This document shows positions 22,896-34,735 of a stretch of DNA of 64,000 bases, one piece after another (position 1 is the first letter of the stretch; each line of letters starts with the position of its first letter). The notes beneath the pieces were generated by a model. It did not search any database, was not told the DNA's origin, and saw only the letters and a list, made by a program, of their open reading frames with translations. Origin of the DNA: Simmondsia chinensis (lineage: Eukaryota > Streptophyta > Magnoliopsida > Caryophyllales > Simmondsiaceae); assembly GCA_018398585.1 (NCBI GenBank), contig JAGTTD010000010.1, positions 33,520,638 to 33,584,637 on the forward strand, read 5' to 3'. The translations under genes were made by a program, and so were the position numbers.

Positions 22896-24851
22896 TTACA
22901 TAGCCTGATCAAATTGATGTCCCTTACCAAAAGCATCAATTGCGTTACTGCAAGTAGTCAGCCATTTTGTAGAGACAGACTCTACAGTGTGGCCAACAGT
23001 GTTACGTAGCCTATGAACTGCCCTTTTAGCATGCTTTTTAAGAAGATTGACCTAGCAAATAGTATATTCAAATATTAACGAAACATATTGTGGAATAAGT
23101 AACGAGACAAATGGTTTCAAAGTACTTACTACTCGTTGACTTTGGTTGCCACTTGGCTCATAAAGAAGTCGAGTTCGGCGCGGAACATGCACTTCATGCC
23201 GTACTATGAAACGCCTAGTGATAGAGGAGTACCATTGCATGTACTCTATAGGCTATATAGGAGGATGACATACGTTGGCGATATAATCCATCCGTGTGTT
23301 CCACACCGCGATCTAGTTCAAATGATAGAGCTCCCAGTTCTCGTCAAACCTGCCTGAACGCGATGTATTGTGCAAGGAATCGAGAGTGTCGATATGATCT
23401 GGGATATGCTGTGTAAATCCAAACTCGCGAAACACTCTGTCAGGGCAATGTAGCTCTACAATGCTAAAACATATCATTGGTCCCTAATATCGCCAGATAT
23501 GACGATCCTCGACACAAACCGCGGGCAAGGTGTTTAACCGAGATTGCCTGTAAGGCATCCATTCAACCTAAGTACAGATAAAATAAATTAATTATTACAT
23601 TAAATATTTAACGATAAAGAATTATGTCTATTTTCGTGTATATACCTGATGTAGTTCTTGGACATTAAGTTAGTCCCTATAGAAGGACTGGCATTGCCTG
23701 GGATTCTAGCGGAATATCAGGGCGGCAACCCAGCTGATCAAGTACGAAGTAAATTATTTGAATACAGGTGTAATATTACTCATACATTAAATCAAGATGT
23801 AGAAAGTATTTTCTCTTACTGAGATCCCAAAGGCGGCAACAAATCATTGACTGCATGTCCAAATGGACGGGGCATATAAACGGTCGACCGATGTGTAAAT
23901 GGTCCCATGACCACAACTACACATGTAATGGCACATAGGAATTAGGGATTTAACACATTAAAGAATTAAATGTGAATATCATTGGCCGTCCATACCTGGA
24001 GCAATAAAACACACTCGCCAATTTGGGCATGGCCCGTCATGCAACACTGGCACATTTGTCTGTACAGGTTGGCAAGAACTGTTGACCCCCCGCTGTACTC
24101 ACTACATTCCTCGATCGTTTCAAGCAATGGAAGGTAGATCATCGATGTCCAACTACCAGTGTTGTTGGTGAACAACAGGGAGCCGAACATATTAAGGATG
24201 TAGTGTCTGGCGTGCTGAAGCAACACTTGCTCATCAGCGTGCGCTGGGGGGTCCTGTGCACACAGTTCCCCCAACCATGTACTTCTTAACATATTGCCCT
24301 TTATTGCTCGGTGTGGGGGGACTGCACCCAATAAAGAATGACAGAGGTTCTGCCAACTGTGGTTAGTGCTACCAGTGACTGCCCGGCCGTCTATTCGTAG
24401 ACCTAATAAGACGACAACATTCTGTAGTGTTGGCGTCATCTCACCAACATGTAGATGGAATGTATGGATCTCCCGCCTTCACCTCTCTAACAAAGCACCA
24501 ATTAATGCGTTATCAATCTGTATGTGACCTACTTGAGTCACTCCAATGAGTCCAGCCTGTACAACATAAAGTGGTACTAATGGGTGAAGGTGTGACAGTT
24601 GGTGAATCGTCACCCTGATCTTGCTGTTGCCCTGTAACACAAAGATATTAAATATATTAATCAACTATTTGAATAATTAGAACTCAAAATTATATGATAA
24701 GTATTGATTACTGACATACCGTTCCATTCTAAACATCCTCCGACCGATGATGCTCCTGAAGATGCAACACAGATCTGTCATCCGGACCCGAATTTTGCTC
24801 ACCATACTAAGCAGTCGAAGTCGAAGTATGTCCTCCTCGTGTTCTTGCCAT
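22896..24851 (-). pseudogene. Plant mobile domain (PMD) gene, decayed
   Basis: Starts MARTRGGHTSTSTA at 24851. A PMD-type core follows on the minus strand: VTQVGHIQIDNALIGALLER (about 24479-24550), MTPTLQNVVVLLGLRIDGRA (24439 down) and SLLFTNNTGSW. Later blocks are MICFSIVELHCPDRVFREFG (about 23440-23480) and MQWYSSITRRF (23240). It ends near 22896. At least three nonsense codons are seen: TAG in the first exon twice, and TGA after ALLER where the family has Trp. Intron positions are only partly clear. PMD proteins (MAIL1 type) are nuclear factors in plants, and PMD domains are also carried by transposons. This copy abuts a MuDR transposase in the same orientation, so it is probably transposon cargo. 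Confidence 0.82.
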
Positions 24852-25025
24852 CTCACTAGAAAAATGAAAAATAGTAACCAATATCCATGGGGTAACAATA
24901 AAACTACACATATTACAGCATCCGTATCGAGCACAACACAAAAATGAAAATACATTTATTATTATTATTATGTAATTACAGTAAAAAATGAACGAAATGA
25001 AGATATAAACCTAAATACAACATTA

Positions 25026-27452
25026 TTATTGCCTATTAGGACATATTTTTTTATTGTGCCCCATTTCATTGCATATGCTACATTTATTTTTGGACGAGCC
25101 CTCCCTTGCGTCCATTTTGTTATGTAGCCGGGTTGAGCGTTGCCATCCTCTACCATGCCTCCACCTCGTGTGATCTGCAACCACTGTAGGTTCAATATAC
25201 TCCGACCATAGAGACTGATCGGAAAGTGGGTGAAATAATGGAGCATATCCACTTGCGTACATGGTTAGGCTTAAAAATGGATCAACATACTGTCCGTACT
25301 CGAGTCGAGATGAGGTACAACATGCCATCACATGTGAGCACAGACGATGAAACAGTTGCCATGTACCACAAGTGCAACTCCATTCGTTCATCATTACAGT
25401 ATGGTGAGTCTCCCTCCTGTATCCTGATTTAGTCTGCCTACTCGGAGTTGTTACTTGGAACTCCATAGTGTTTCGATCAAACAACGTCACTGAATGTCTC
25501 CTTGATTTCAAGGAGGCACGTTCTATTTCAGCAAAGATTTTCGGTGGCCATAAAAGACCCTGCGAAAAATATGCCCCGGCTACATCCCTGCGATTGACGA
25601 AATATTTATTGCATAGATAAAACGTCATCTCCACAAGGGCAGTTACTGGGAGGGCTCGTCCCACTTTCAAAACGCTGTTGAATACTTCCGATATATTAGT
25701 GGTCATGTTGCCATAGCGATACCCACCATCATAAGAAAGTGCCCAACATTCTTTAGGCTCCTGTTCAATCCACTCTCTGATCTCATCATTGGCGTATATG
25801 AAATGATAATACAAAGCATCGAACTTAATCCTGGAAGGTTCCCTCGCCATCTCACTCAACTTCTTCTTCATTGTAGCATTTTTGAATATGTGATTAAAAT
25901 TACTAACAAGGTGGCGAGTGCAGTAACGATGCTGCCCTCCAGGCTCAGGCCAAATGGTTGACATCCCATTCTTGATGCCAGCATGTCGATCAGATATAAT
26001 ACATATCGGTTGGCGATCGCCTGCCACATATGTACGTAGACAAAACATGAACCAACCCCAACTCCATGTGTCTTCCTGGTCCACAAGACCAAAACACAAT
26101 GGGTATAGACCATTGTTAGCGTCAAATGCAACAGCTACCTGCAGCTTCCTCACATATTTTCCATATAAATGGGTACCATCAATACCGATCAATGGACGAC
26201 AACTCTTGAATCCCTTAATAGATGCACCAAATGCCTAAAAAACTCCGCGAAAGATTGCCTTGTCTCCCACTTAGCTCTTATATTGCCAGTCGACAACAGT
26301 GCCTGGATTTGACAGTTGCAACGCAGTGAGCAGCTTAGGTAGCATCGGAAATGCATCCTCATGGGAGCCAAACCACCGCTCAATCACTTCCTGTTTTACT
26401 TTCCATGCTTTTTGGTATGAAATAGTGTACCCATGTTGCTATTGTACTGCTGCTCGTATTGCTGCAATATTCATTTTAAGATCATCAGTCACAATAGGTG
26501 ACACTATAGTTGCAACAAAATTTGAGGTCAAGGCATGGTGGTCTTCCTCCAATACAGTGGTAGAACATCTATGTGGTCCCTTCAAAACCGAAATCTCAAA
26601 AGCCCCTAGTCTTTGTTTGAGTGCCCCACGCAGATACCACTTGCATTGTGGTACTTACACACACCTTAGGGCTACGTAATTAGGATTCGACCTGTGCACT
26701 ACATATTCCAACTTGTTTTTTATGTGTCATGCCTTAACTGCACTGACTAATTCGTCCTTCGTTTGGAACACTTGTCCCTCCTCCAAGACAAATCCTGTTG
26801 ACCCAGTTCTTCTACTTTCCTCCCAATCAGAACATACTGCCTGGTCTGCCCATGAAACGTCTTCGAATTCAGGGACAGGAGCTTAGGCAAATGAAGGCCC
26901 GGCATCATCATCACCATCTAGTTCATTTTCCTCCTCGTCAAACCCTACATCTGCATCTTCATAAGATGCCTCAGAATCATTGTTGACATAAGCCCTGTCA
27001 AACATAGCTGTGCTCTCATGCGCAACCATTCCAGCTACCAGTGAAATGCCCACCGTTGGATCTCTAGACAGACCTGATGCCTCAACTTGACTATGCGATA
27101 CACGATGTTGAGCTCTTCCCTCAACATTTACAGCAATTACATACAGTTCTATGTATGTCGCCCTATTTTCTAATGCCATGTCGAACATAAACCTCAATGC
27201 CATTGCACAAACGATCTCAATAGGAGTGCATCGCATAGGATTCTAGGACAACAACATTCTCCATGTAATCGCAATATTAAATGTGTTACTATCCCATCCA
27301 GTAAATTCATACATCATTCCCTTCAACTCTAGAAAAGAAATTCCGAATTGTACCCTGAGTATAAACTGTCTTCCACCCGTGTAATTAACACCATCAACAG
27401 TTTGTACAATATCTCCATCATAATGACATAACAGTGTGACTACATTGCACGC
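25026..27452 (-). pseudogene. MuDR/MULE transposase, decayed
   Basis: One frame runs without frameshift from MACNVVTLLCHYDGDIV (27452) to CPNRQ (25026). Order: N-terminal domain (GGRQFILRVQFGISFLELKG), an acidic linker (DEEENELDGDDD), then the MULE DDE region. That region opens at IGIDGTHLYGKY and includes ICIISDRHAGIKNG. A SWIM zinc finger (CTCGTWQLFHRLCSH) and a zinc knuckle (CSICNEMGHNKKICP) follow. At least seven nonsense codons break the first half, while the 380-codon DDE-SWIM-knuckle part is open. Terminal inverted repeats were not located with confidence. Confidence 0.9.
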
Positions 27453-27886
27453 CATAATTTCTAAACTGAAGCTCATGGAAACATACAATATAATATTAAT
27501 GTAATTACACAACAAAGTATCTAACAATATTTTATCAAACAAAAAATTACAACATATTAAATAACTATGAACTATTCATATAATATACAATTCTTACACT
27601 AAATCAAATATATATTAACCAATTATTATTATTAGCCTACTACAGGCCCCGTTCACTAATTATTATTAGTCTACTATAGGCCTAATCAATTAATTATTAT
27701 TATTATCCAACTCCAAATCTAGCAAGTCAATTATGTTTTTATCACTTAATTATACTCTCAAAAAGACCCTGGACTATTACAATACTAGCCCTTTAAAGGA
27801 TTTAACCTGGTACTTATTAATATTAATGTTGTTATATTACAGTGCAACAAACAAATTTTATAATATACTATTGTATATATCATGAT

Positions 27887-29060
27887 AACAAATTCATATT
27901 ATTTTATATGAACTATTTGAAATATAACGTAAAACCATACAAATAATAATTTTTCTAGCAGAATATATTGAAATACAACATTAATATTAAATGAGCTAAT
28001 TATCAAAAAAAAAATAAATAAATAAATGAGCTACCAAAATCATGAATATATTAAAATACAACATAAAACTATACAACTAATAATTTTTCTAGCACCATAT
28101 TATTCGGTATTATATTAACAAATAAATTTTATAATATACTATTGTATATATCGTGATCATTATTACTAAAACAACCTAATAACATTACTATAATAACAAA
28201 TTCATATTATTTTATATGAACTATTTAAAATATAACATAAAACCATACAAATAATAATTTATCTAGCATAATATATTGAAATACAACATTAATATTAAAT
28301 GAGCTACCAAAATCATGAATATATTAAAATACAATATAAAACCAGACAACTAGTAATCTTTTAGCACCATATTATTCGGTATTATATTAAGAAATAAATT
28401 TTATAATATATTATTATATATATCATGATTATTATATTATTATTACTAAAACAATCTAATAACATTACTATAATAACAAATTTATATTATTTTATCTGAA
28501 CTATTTGAAATATAACATAAAACCATACAACTAATAATTTTTCTAGCAGAATATATTGAAATATAACATTAATATTAAATGAGCTACCAAAATCATGAAT
28601 ATATTAAAATACAACATAAAACCATACAACTAATAATTTTCTAGCACTATATTATTCAGTATTATATTAACAAATAAATTTTATAATATACTATTGTATA
28701 TATCATGATTATTATTACTAAAACAACCTAATAACATTACTATAATAACAAATTTATATTATTTTATATGAACTATTTAAAATATAACATAAAACTATAC
28801 AACTAATAATTTTTCTAGCAGAATATATTGAAATATAACAGTAGTATTAAATGAGCTACCAAAATCATGAATATATTAAAATACAACATAAAACCATACA
28901 ACTAATAATTTTTCTAGTACCATATTATTCGGTATTATATTAACAAATAAATTTTATAATATATTATTGTATATATTATAATTATTATATTATTATTATT
29001 AAAACAACCTAATAACATTACTATAATAATAAATTTATAACAAATTTATATTATTTTATA
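27887..29060. repeat. AT-rich tandem array, about 270-310 bp unit, four copies plus
   Basis: The phrases AACAAATT(C/T)ATATTATTTTAT, AATATATTGAAATA, AAATGAGCTACCAAAATCAT and CGGTATTATATTAA return in the same order at about 27887, 28196, 28475, 28746 and 29039. The array sits upstream of the transposase start and may be a subterminal array of the MULE. Confidence 0.8.
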
Positions 29061-29298
29061 TGAACATATAATATAAAAGTGTTATAAATATATAAAAATG
29101 AATAATGATGACTTACATAATTTAAAAATGAAGGGAAGATACTTCACTTTGCTTGAAAGGATAATATGTTGAAAGATATATTTAAGTGATGAGTATTGTG
29201 AAAAATATAGAAAATATATGTTGTATTTATAGAGTTAAAAAAGTGAGAAAGAGAATGGAGATAAAGATGAAGATGAAGGGGTAGGGGAGCTAGGGTTC

Positions 29299-29300
<2 letters not shown>

Positions 29301-29336
<36 letters not shown>
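29301..29336 (+). repeat. 36-nt G homopolymer
   Basis: Unbroken run of 36 G after TTCCC. It lies just outside the AT-rich array and may be a real G-tract or a base-calling/assembly fault. Confidence 0.9.
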
Positions 29337-29337
<1 letters not shown>

Positions 29338-29382
29338 GCGTTGAGGAATTTGGCAGGGGGAATCTGGCAGGGGTGGGGGGTA

Positions 29383-29406
29383 GGGACGGCGTACGAATGC
29401 CGTCCC
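29383..29406. repeat. GC-rich inverted repeat
   Basis: Arms GGGACGGC and GCCGTCCC are perfect, separated by GTACGAAT. It stands out in AT-rich flanks; 55 bases further right come ATTTTTTAAACTATG-type MULE-end-like repeats, so it may mark a subterminal region. Confidence 0.7.
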
Positions 29407-29780
29407 TTCACACGCCATTTTCGACGATGTTCGTTGATGTTGTTAAAGTAAAGTATATCAATTTGGTAATTATTTTTTAAACTATGTTATTTTGGTAAAT
29501 ATTTTTTAAAATTATGCTAGTTTGGTAAAAAATTCTAATATTTGCTTTAGTAATAATATTTTTCGCTATACTGATAATAACTCCCACGATTTATTTCTCT
29601 AGACTTACCAACCGGGTCGAAGCCGCGCGAACCCAATAACCCGTTTTGTAAACCAGTTTGGCCAACGATCCCGCGTCGACGAACACTTTGAATCACAAGG
29701 ATCTATTGCAGTTGCCGCAGCGAAAACCGCTTCGAACTCTCTCTCTCTCTCTCTCTCCCCCTCGCGCGCGCGCGCTGAAG

Positions 29781-29859
29781 ATGATGATCGACGACGACAA
29801 ATGGATCGCACTACCACCAATCGATGCTCTAAATTCTCAATCGAAAGGTTTCCCTATCC
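29781..29859 (+). CDS. Putative first exon of an unidentified gene
   Basis: A CT-rich leader (about 29736-29762) and a GC-rich tract precede ATGATGATCGACGACGAC. The exon codes MMIDDDKWIALPPIDALNSQ and a few more residues, then meets a strong donor CC/GTAAGTTAG at 29860. This looks like a genuine plant 5' end, but I do not recognise the protein and could not chain later exons. A possible terminal segment at about 31201-31333 codes YIVNGVLYESCARLAV with a stop. It is preceded by an in-frame stop unless spliced. It could be a truncated gene or an unannotated short transcript. Confidence 0.35.
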
Positions 29860-30721
29860 GTAAGTTAGGGTTTCTTATGACATGATGACTTGTAGGTATT
29901 CTTTATTTCGGATTTGAGCAAATATACGAGATAAGCGATCGAAATTTGTGGTTGCATTTAGGAATTTGATTGAAATGCAAATGTCGATGCACTTTTTTTT
30001 TATTGTTCTGAGTGTTTGTGAAGTCAATGTGATTGTAACTGGTTTGGATTTACAAACAGCAAGACGTGCTATTGTTGAGAACTCCACACGTGAGTTTAAT
30101 AAAAATCCCGTATTAGAATTACGAGGCAGAAGGAGTCAATATGAAACTGCTATTCTTTTCTTTAGGAAGGATAGAAGAGTGAACATAATCGTGATATCAA
30201 TAAAGAACAGTAACATCAATTTATCATGATTCATATGATATCCAACATATTGTACTCTGTTGATTATGAAATTGTGTAATTGCCATTTGACTATGTCATT
30301 CTCCAATAAACCTCACTTGCATTTTTGTGCACACAGATTGGTAGTAACTTTAACCGCTTGATGTTTTAAGACCTTGATTTGATGATTCAACATCTATAAG
30401 AGATAGGAAATGAAATGGATCTAAAACATATGGAACTAAGATTGGCTCAGGAGGATCACGACATCTTTTTGTTTCCTCTTTCCATAAATAGCTAATTCAC
30501 ATAAAATAAACTAATAAAAATGGTATCTCTGGATTCATAAAAGGAGGCCTGTGGTACTAGTAGAAGAAATTAGGGTTTCAGCGCGCTTATATATGTGATG
30601 TTATGAGTATTGGATTGCTTTCTCCTTTGTCCGTGGTTTTCTCCTCAATTGAAGGTTATTCACATAAATGTGTGTGTTATTGTTTTCTCGTTCGCTCTTC
30701 ACTTCCCAGTTTCTTAGACAT

Positions 30722-31093
30722 GACCTCACCTAACTAAACCTAAATGAGGAGATAGCCTTGGACAGAAGTAAGTGGCGGGATAGAATACGTGTAGCTAACA
30801 TAGCTGTATAGGATAGAGGAGCACAATAAAGCTAATTCATAGAGCCCCTAGGCTTATATGCTTGATATTGTTGCTAGTGTGTTTATTGTTTCTCTGTTGT
30901 TGCTTTATTGGTTTGTTTTTACTTTTTTGCCTTGAAGGATTGGGGGCCCCCTGGACACAGCTTCCTCATAAGGCAGCACCCTAAAGGGGTAAGGCTGCGT
31001 ATCCCCCCCCCCCCCCCCCCCCCCCAAAAAAAAGAAAAAAAAGACCTTGCTTTGGTGTGAGCCCTTGTGGCATCGGGTTTGTTGTTATTTGTT
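30722..31093 (+). mobile_element. RTE-type LINE 3' end with shared 3' module
   Basis: Begins with a coding remnant LNLNEEIALDRSKWRDRIRV (30736-30795), the usual C-terminal motif of plant RTE ORF2. About 140 bp of 3' UTR follows, then the 3' module also found in the 5S SINEs (CACCCTAAAGGGGTAAGGCT, GGTTTGTTGTT tail). The module is interrupted by a 23-C run (31003-31025) and an A-rich patch. Confidence 0.75.
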
Positions 31094-31264
31094 TGTTTTA
31101 TCTTTCGGATCTAAATCAATTTCATATCTTGCGTATTTTGCCTAATAAGTCTTCCTCATGTAAACTGTGCTATTTCGCCTAATACCTATTTCTGTTTGCA
31201 GGCAGTCCATGGTTTGGTGTAAGATGGAACTGATGTACGTTTTGATGTTAGCTTCAATGGTGGG

Positions 31265-31403
31265 TACATTGTGAATGGCGTTCTTTACGAGTCTTGTGCT
31301 AGGCTAGCAGTAAAACTTTATGTAAAGTGTTGATAGTTTGAAATTTTTTTTTTTAGATTTCCTTTTGTTGTCTTTAAGTAGAATTTTTTCTTTTTAGTAT
31401 AAG
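31265..31403 (+). repeat. 139-bp direct repeat, copy 1
   Basis: Same 139 bases as 32288-32426 with one visible mismatch (TTTTGTTG against TTTAGTTG). Flanks differ. Holds the end of the open frame YIVNGVLYESCARLAV plus T-rich sequence. Confidence 0.95.
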
Positions 31404-32287
31404 GCCATGTGTGTGCAAAGAAGCATGTTGTATTTTTCATTTTGCTTGTGGTTGTGATTTGAAAATCCTAAGTCAACTGCAAGCAAGGGCACCAAATCAA
31501 ACATTAACTTAACTATATCTATGTGTTATATGTGACTCTGTTTTCTTCAGTCTTCATCTATTTTCTCTCAATATAAGTCGAGCTTATCGGAAATGGTTTA
31601 GAATAAATGCTTGTTAGTTTTGTCGTGATAATCTTTCTGTTAAGTTCATTGTATAATATGTGCCTAGAGCAACCAAGCAACTGAATGCATGTCTAGTGAA
31701 GGGGTTGCGTTGCTCATTTCTTATGAAAAGACTTTGGCTATGTCAAATTAGATGTCTACTACCCTGTATGGATTCTTGATGATAACCAAACTTTTCAGTT
31801 TCACAGCTCTTAAGCCATAAATAACATAAATTCATGCTCATTGGCTCCTTCATTGTTCTCAAAAATGTGTAAAATGCCCTTATGGAACCCTTTTTCAACT
31901 CACTTTACAGAATTAATGATGACCCCACTTACACTGGCAGAGTGTGACAAATCTCTCTACAGGTTGGCTGCATTTGTTTTGTATCTTATTATTATTTTTT
32001 CTTTTGAACATTTGTATCTTATTATTGACTGCTTATTTTGTTTGTCTGATTGTTGTATGAAAATTGTTCTATGTTTTTTCTTTTTTGGTTGGTAGCAAAG
32101 TAGGTTTAGAGGGGATCTCAACCTACGACTTCTTTTTCAATGGCCTCAACCATGTAGTTTTTACACCGTGACTAAAGCCGCATTCTGTCCAAATATTTTG
32201 CCGGTTTGAAGTCAAAAGAAGTTGTATCGCCTTCATGTCTCATTATAAATGCTTTTCATTTTTTCTCTTATCTCTATTCTACATGGT

Positions 32288-32426
32288 TACATTGTGAATG
32301 GCGTTCTTTACGAGTCTTGTGCTAGGCTAGCAGTAAAACTTTATGTAAAGTGTTGATAGTTTGAAATTTTTTTTTTTAGATTTCCTTTAGTTGTCTTTAA
32401 GTAGAATTTTTTCTTTTTAGTATAAG
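32288..32426 (+). repeat. 139-bp direct repeat, copy 2
   Basis: Mate of 31265-31403, about 1.02 kb downstream in the same orientation. No transposon ends are evident at its edges. Confidence 0.95.
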
Positions 32427-33649
32427 AGTGGTATTGTGTTATGTCTTCAATTTTCTTAGTCTGCATATGGACCTTATATAATGGGTTGGGCCAGTATATC
32501 CAATTTTACTAAGATTTGCTATTTGTTCCTCACTATACTGCATTGTAGGGCTTTTGTCTAGTGAGAGAGCTGGTGAGTTACATGTAATCTCCATTTCTAG
32601 ATCTAGTGAAGCTTTCTACATTAGCCCGTGGTTTTTCCCTCATTGAGGATTTTCCATGTAAATCTCAGCCTCTTTGTTTTTCTTTCTACCTTCTATTCTC
32701 ATTTTAAGTTCTGATATTGTTTTGGTATCTAAATCGAACCCAATTCTTAGGGTATTTTGCCTAACAAGCTGAATGTTGGATTCTTGTCTAAGTCTAGCGC
32801 CTCAGTCCTCTTCAGAATTCAGTAGAATTCTTCAGGCTCTACCGCTCACTTTTGTTTTAGTAATTCCCCATGCTCCATGCAACGAATGTGTGGGAAACTT
32901 TTGGGTTGGAGGAAACTTTTTCCATGTAGTACTAGCACTGCTCGGCACACTAGAATAAATTATTCAGATTTCAGAATTTGCAGAGTTAAAGTGGGTTTTT
33001 TCCTGCAGGATTTGGATCTCATTATCATTAATCTTGGAGAATATGCTTAAAGATGAAACAACATGGATTATTATGTTGGGACATGGACTTGGAAATGAGA
33101 CATATTGAGGTAGGATGAGTAGCTGATGAGGTCATGGAGCAATTGGGCCACCAGCAATTCAAAAGGGTGGACCGGAAACACTGTTCTACTTTTACAGTTT
33201 CAACTCAAAATGACTAGAACTTTTGATTCATAAGAAGTTATGGGATCCATTACATATCAAAAAGAAGCTCTTGAGACAAACTATGCAGAGACAACACTTT
33301 GCTGTTGGTCCTGCCTATTTTTTCTAAATTTGGCCTCTAGATGTGTTTTTGAACCACTTTTGTGTTTGCAGATAGTGTAGTAAAGGTTTTTGCTAGTTTT
33401 CTTATAGACACTCCATATGATGATTGTTTGCCCCATTGCACATTTTTCTCTAATAAAATTCCCAAAGTTTTTCTTTCCAATTTTAGCGGATTCCGAGTTT
33501 CTTCAATTTTGACATGTTTGATATTGAGTTTTATGTTTCCCTTCTGCATCACATACTAGGTTATGAAGATAGGCTACTTACCTTTTTTATCACCTTTTAA
33601 ATTACTAGAGGGCTTGCAGTTTGCAGTTGTTCTTTTAGATTATGAATAT
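32427..33649. other. No gene seen
   Basis: T-rich intergenic sequence on the plus strand. Short open frames (for example 32773-32958) have no recognisable motif and no flanking splice pattern. Confidence 0.4.
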
Positions 33650-34125
33650 CTGAAGCTCTTAAGTTGTGTTTAATTTGAACAAATTCTGAGCCCGATAAGC
33701 TTTGTCAAGCTCTAATTTGAGCGTTTGAACTTTTGTTTGAGCCCGGTTTGATAAGATTATAGTATGCTCGATACTCAACTTGGCTCGTTAGCCTAATTGA
33801 GCCAATTTTTGGGCTCGTTGTTGAGCCGAATCGATTTCATAACGAGCTGAGTTGCTATTGTATCGAGCTTGCTACTGAGTTGAGCTATTCAAGTTATTAT
33901 TGAGCCATTATTGAACTATATTTGAGCTAATACCGATTGTTAACAAGCTCTAACGAGCTCTTAGCAAGCCTTCTACAAGCTTTTAATGAGTTCTTATCGA
34001 GCCCTTACCAAACTATTTGCGAACGTTGACTAGCCGAGCACCCCCTTGTTTGAACTTGAGTTGTTAAGCTATTTAGCTTGCTCAACTCGGCTCCATAAGC
34101 TATTGAGCCCCCATAACGAGCATGA
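33650..34125. mobile_element. hAT-like GAGCC-rich MITE
   Basis: Dense GAGCC, GAGCTC and GGCTCG words in both orientations, as in 19296-19871. The ends are too eroded to fix precisely. Confidence 0.6.
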
Positions 34126-34445
34126 ATGATTTGTAATGGATTTAGAACACAAGTAGTTCATTGAAACGTGAAAATTTTTCAGTTTTCTGAAATTTTATGC
34201 ATTTAAAAAAAAAAAAAAATTTATTGAAAAAGGCCCAAATCTCCAAATTTTCGGGGACAATCCAACCCTTTCTACTAAAAATTTGGAAATAATCTCTTGT
34301 TGTCCAAGTTTTCCTCTGTAATTGAAAAGTTCATTTCTAATTTTTCTAAGCGTTAGAGGAAGACCCCAAAACCTATGAGGCTATGAAATTGAGTTGATTC
34401 TACCTTTCTGAAAGAGACCGTTAAAAACAAATTATAGAGTTAATC

Positions 34446-34735
34446 CTTAATAATCATACATTGGAGTTGGTTGACATTCCTAGAGGACGTGAACTTATTG
34501 GTTGCAAGTGTGTATTCAAAAAGAAATTGAAGGATGATGGCTGTATAGATAAATTTAAGTCAAAATTAGTGGCTAATGAATACACTCGAGGAGATGGGAT
34601 TGATATTTTTGACATACATTTGTCCGTCACCAAGATGTCCACTACTAGAACCTTTAAAATGAATTTAGTATCAGCCTATGAAAATCTTGGAAATTCGCAT
34701 GCCCTCTTATCTATTTTGCTAGAATCAGTTTAACA
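34446..34735 (+). pseudogene. Ty1/Copia reverse transcriptase fragment
   Basis: Reads ELVDIPRGRELIGCKCVFKK, KLKDDGCIDKFKSKLVANEY and GIDIFDIHLSVTKMSTTRT. This is the start of a copia RT domain, where the family has IGCKWVFKxK and KARLVAKG(Y/F)xQ. The rest of RT, the LTRs and integrase are missing. Key Trp and Gly positions are changed, so it is a dead fragment. Confidence 0.85.

Noticed and set aside
27887..29060. CRISPR-like array
   Set aside because: Units are 270-310 bp, AT-rich and degenerate with no short repeat/spacer pattern; the DNA is plant nuclear.
34461..34733. Host gene reading ELVDIPRG
   Set aside because: The motif order is that of a Ty1/Copia reverse transcriptase start, truncated and mutated.
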